In this document: in pieces, positions 6,645-8,478 of the stretch
Numbering within the stretch: position 1 is the stretch's first letter
Layout: each line of letters starts with the position of its first letter
Source of the DNA: Clostridia bacterium
Lineage (GTDB): Bacteria > Bacillota_A > Clostridia > Oscillospirales > CAG-272
Direction: 5' to 3'
DNA length: 8,478 nt
Assembly: GCA_017468115.1 (NCBI GenBank)
Contig: JAFUJS010000051.1
Coordinates: 1-8,478, forward strand
Translations under genes and position numbers: made by a program
The notes under the pieces: generated by a model
Seen by the model: the letters and a program-made list of their open reading frames with translations, nothing else
Database searches by the model: none
Told to the model about the DNA's origin: nothing

Positions 6645-6696
6645 CATTTTTCCCTACATTTTTCGTTTTTTTGAAAAATTATTCATTTTAAGACGC

Positions 6697-6724
6697 AAAA
6701 AAGGCACAGATTTCTCTGTGCCTT
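6697..6724 (-). terminator. Rho-independent terminator after the small protein gene
   Basis: A perfect 10-bp stem, AAGGCACAGA (6701-6710) with TCTGTGCCTT (6715-6724), and a 4-nt loop. On the minus strand it is followed by six T residues (complement of 6697-6702). It begins 7 nt after the stop of the 47-residue gene, so it ends the surface-protein/small-protein transcript before the next promoter. Confidence 0.88.
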
Positions 6725-6730
6725 CAGCTA

Positions 6731-6874
6731 TTATTTTGTGAACATATTTATAAGGTCATCAAATGTCATTGATGTGTCTGTATTGTTTTCGGTTTGAGTA
6801 ACATTTGCGCTCGCTCCCATAATGTCCTCGGTTTCAATAGACTCGATACTATATTTTGGAGATACATACTTCAT
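6731..6874 (-). CDS. 47-residue acidic small protein of unknown function
   Basis: The peptide starts MKYVSPKYSIESIETEDIMG, continues with an Asn/Thr/Ser-rich middle (ASANVTQTENNTDTS) and ends MTFDDLINMFTK. It has no cysteine, no membrane span and no signal peptide, and is rich in acidic and polar residues. Short proteins with a similar opening (Y-x-S-P-x-Y followed by an IET-x-DI-like stretch) occur in Clostridia as far as I recall, but I know of no assigned function. The gene is well supported by its expression signals: AGGAGG (6885-6890) sits 10 nt before the ATG, and the gene is followed immediately by a strong terminator. That AGGAGG lies inside the Lys-Glu-Asp codons ending the upstream large gene, and the two genes are separated by 2 nt, so the pair is probably co-translated. 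A leader-like front and variable tail could suit a precursor peptide or a secreted or assembly helper; neither is shown. Confidence 0.72.
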   Translation of the reverse strand: MKYVSPKYSIESIETEDIMGASANVTQTENNTDTSMTFDDLINMFTK

Positions 6875-6876
6875 AA

Positions 6877-8478
6877 TTATTCATCCTCCTTTTTAGGTGC
6901 TGTGGTGAAGGTTATTCCTCCAACCTGTGATGGATCTGTTACTACAGCGTTTTCTGTAACATAGTACTTTTCGTTGCCAACTGTAACATACATTGAAAGT
7001 ACAACAGTAGTCTCTGCATCGCTTACATTTGTCAGAATAACATTATAGTTATTTGTTGACTTGTATGCGGAAAGTGACTTTTCATATGAGCCGTTTGCAA
7101 TTGAACCGATTGCGAATACCGCGCCGAAATCAATGCTTACATTACCGTTTTGAGCCTTGTAAATTGCAAGAGCTTCGTGGTCGATTGTAAAGCCTGCTGT
7201 AATGGAATTATCATCCTCGCGCTTAGAATAGCCAAGGAATACAAATATGTCCTCAAGAGTGTAGGTCTTAACTGCTACGCTGTATGTACCGTCCTCATTT
7301 TTGGATGCCTCAAACGGAACGCCCTGTGCAACTGATACGTTTGTTGCGCTGATTTTACTGCTTTCATCAATGCTGAGTGTAAGCTTTGTATCAGCAAGAA
7401 TATTAAATTCTCTTACATCGGAGATAGAAGCGCCGTTTATAAGTGTCACCGATGCTTGGTCGTCAATAATGAAGCTATCCTGACCGTCGGTTGTGCCGGC
7501 AACCTTAAGTGAAGAATTGTTAAGAGTCATTGCAATATCAGCGTATGTTGAATCGTCATATGAATTCTTAAGCAGGAAGTAGCCTGTTTCGATGTTTGCA
7601 TTTTCAGCATAGAAGGTACCTGAATATGCACCGATATAATAATCGCAGTCAAATTCTATTGTTGCGTCGTTTCCGTCACCGTAGATATAAATACCTGCGT
7701 TAGGGCTGTCATTATAGCGAAGAATTACAGAGCCATTTACAACAACCTTACCGCCGTCCTTGATGGTTGTTATTGCATTAGCAGAGTGATAGTAGATTTC
7801 TTCTGCGATTAAAGTACCGAGAATTACGTTTTCGCTATCGCCTGAATATGGATTTCCAACGTTTACAGTAACGCCTTGACCAACAGTAACGAAGTCAAAA
7901 TCAATCCAGTTTTCGTAGTCGGTATCTGTAATGGTTACACCACCCTCTACGCCGGAGATAAGCTCAACGCATCTTATCTTAGCAGTAGATACAGTTACAT
8001 CGCGAAGAACCAAAATTCTTCTGTCCTTCAAGTCGCCTATTTTGCTTACAAAACTGTCAATAGTGCAGTATTCTGTGATTTTGCCGTTTTCGTCAACCTC
8101 AGCGGCATAAATCATGTTCAAGTCGTCAGGACCGTTAAGCTTAATTGTGCCTTCGCTTACGTCAACACCGTCAATGCAAAGCACAGCCTTTGTAGGCCTT
8201 ACGTCAATGCTTGGAGCTACAAACCACTCCTGAATCCAATATTCATCAGTGTCTGATGCAGGGTCAAGAGAGATATGCCATGTAACCTCAACGTCGCCGT
8301 CCATCGGAACATCAAGATTTGTGTTCAATGTTGTAGTACCCATAAGTGTACCGTCAGCCGCATAAATCTTAATCACGTAGCTTTGTGTTGCATTACCCCA
8401 TGTTTGTCCCCAAATGGTTGTTGCAGTTGTATAGCCGTGTGGAGTATTGCCCTTAGGCTGCTCCTTGATAGTTACTGT
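6877..8478 (-). CDS. Large extracellular-type beta-rich protein, C-terminal part
   Basis: The frame is open to the right window edge and gives 533 residues of C-terminal sequence; the start and any signal peptide lie outside. GTG at 8376 is an internal valine codon, since coding continues upstream (for example GYTTATTIWGQTWGN). By residue from the window edge: about 1-120 is an Ig/fibronectin-like region with several Trp (TWGN, VTWHISL, EYWIQEWFV) and LCIDGVDV. About 155-385 is a run of short beta strands and Asn/Asp/Gly turns (GGKVVVNGSVILR, ATIEFDCDYYIGAYSG, ASVTLINGASISD) that looks like a right-handed parallel beta-helix. About 405-533 is a compact terminal domain (ITAGFTIDHEAL, VSIDFGAVFAIG, VTVGNEKYYVTE). 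It ends KKEDE with no LPXTG motif, dockerin, SLH repeats or membrane anchor. It is acidic with few cysteines. Role inferred: secreted or cell-surface adhesin or carbohydrate-contacting protein. Cotranscribed with the small gene after it. Confidence 0.78.
   Translation of the reverse strand, partial: TVTIKEQPKGNTPHGYTTATTIWGQTWGNATQSYVIKIYAADGTLMGTTTLNTNLDVPMDGDVEVTWHISLDPASDTDEYWIQEWFVAPSIDVRPTKAVLCIDGVDVSEGTIKLNGPDDLNMIYAAEVDENGKITEYCTIDSFVSKIGDLKDRRILVLRDVTVSTAKIRCVELISGVEGGVTITDTDYENWIDFDFVTVGQGVTVNVGNPYSGDSENVILGTLIAEEIYYHSANAITTIKDGGKVVVNGSVILRYNDSPNAGIYIYGDGNDATIEFDCDYYIGAYSGTFYAENANIETGYFLLKNSYDDSTYADIAMTLNNSSLKVAGTTDGQDSFIIDDQASVTLINGASISDVREFNILADTKLTLSIDESSKISATNVSVAQGVPFEASKNEDGTYSVAVKTYTLEDIFVFLGYSKREDDNSITAGFTIDHEALAIYKAQNGNVSIDFGAVFAIGSIANGSYEKSLSAYKSTNNYNVILTNVSDAETTVVLSMYVTVGNEKYYVTENAVVTDPSQVGGITFTTAPKKEDE

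Larger units (their letters stand above)
6548..6690. repeat. 143-bp AT-rich segment bounded by perfect 12-bp inverted repeats
   Basis: TAAAATGAATAA at 6548-6559 and its exact reverse complement TTATTCATTTTA at 6679-6690 enclose a segment holding a consensus promoter and a hairpin. The repeat does not extend in either direction. The outer ends are TA on both sides, compatible with a TA target duplication as left by mariner/IS630-type elements, but equally with chance. The left repeat abuts the point where the symporter-like frame begins. It may be an invertible promoter, a small non-autonomous transposon-like element or a coincidence in AT-rich DNA. The rough chance of such a 12-bp pair in this much AT-rich sequence is a few percent by my estimate. 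No recombinase or transposase gene is in the window. Confidence 0.4.

Noticed and set aside
6583..6700. A riboswitch or small RNA gene in the AT-rich intergenic stretch.
   Set aside because: The transcribed leader before the hairpin is only about 25 nt and shows no known aptamer pattern; the rest lies upstream of the promoter.
7876..8256. Plus-strand frame of 126 codons opposite the large surface-type gene.
   Set aside because: Antisense to a longer frame with clear domain-like strand patterns; no start signal seen.
6877..8376. GTG at 8376 as the start of the large protein.
   Set aside because: The frame stays open to the window edge with similar Thr/Gly/Trp-rich sequence, and no ribosome-binding site or promoter precedes the GTG, so it is an internal valine.

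Overview
The window looks like chromosomal DNA of an anaerobic, probably gut- or rumen-associated Clostridia (Oscillospirales/Ruminococcaceae-like). Reasons: oxygen-sensitive ferredoxin-linked 2-oxoacid enzymes, a strong AGGAGG-type ribosome-binding signal, AT-rich intergenic DNA with a consensus sigma-A promoter, and a large beta-strand-rich extracellular-type protein of a style common in these bacteria. The taxonomic call is inference. Every gene I can support lies on the minus strand, so genes are read from high to low coordinates.

Right part (8478 to 6697): the 3' end of a large, probably secreted or surface protein, whose start is outside the window. After it comes a 47-residue acidic protein of unknown function whose ribosome-binding site lies inside the last codons of the large gene. 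A clear intrinsic terminator closes this unit.

Middle (6690 to 6280): an AT-rich segment of 143 bp bounded by perfect 12-bp inverted repeats. It carries a consensus minus-strand promoter (TTGACA, 18 bp, TATAAT) and a hairpin just downstream of the expected transcription start. Next to it is a start-less 88-codon open frame that looks like the C-terminal end of a sodium:solute symporter, apparently a remnant.

Left part (6280 to 1): a tightly packed operon of paaK (copy A), iorA, iorB, paaK (copy B), a tandem-ACT protein, an Amidohydrolase_2 family protein and the first 34 codons of a class I/II aminotransferase. Gene junctions are overlaps or gaps of 1 to 14 nt. Together the enzymes link aromatic amino acids, aryl-pyruvates, arylacetyl-CoA and free arylacetates (phenylacetate, indoleacetate, 4-hydroxyphenylacetate). 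The route could run oxidatively, as amino acid fermentation, or reductively, as arylacetate salvage into aromatic amino acids. The AMP-forming ligases and the ACT-domain protein fit the reductive direction at least as well.

The points most worth a second look are the inverted-repeat-bounded promoter segment ahead of the operon, the two divergent ligases flanking iorAB, the unplaced amidohydrolase, and the small protein coupled to the surface-type gene. I saw no tRNA, rRNA, CRISPR array or intact insertion sequence.
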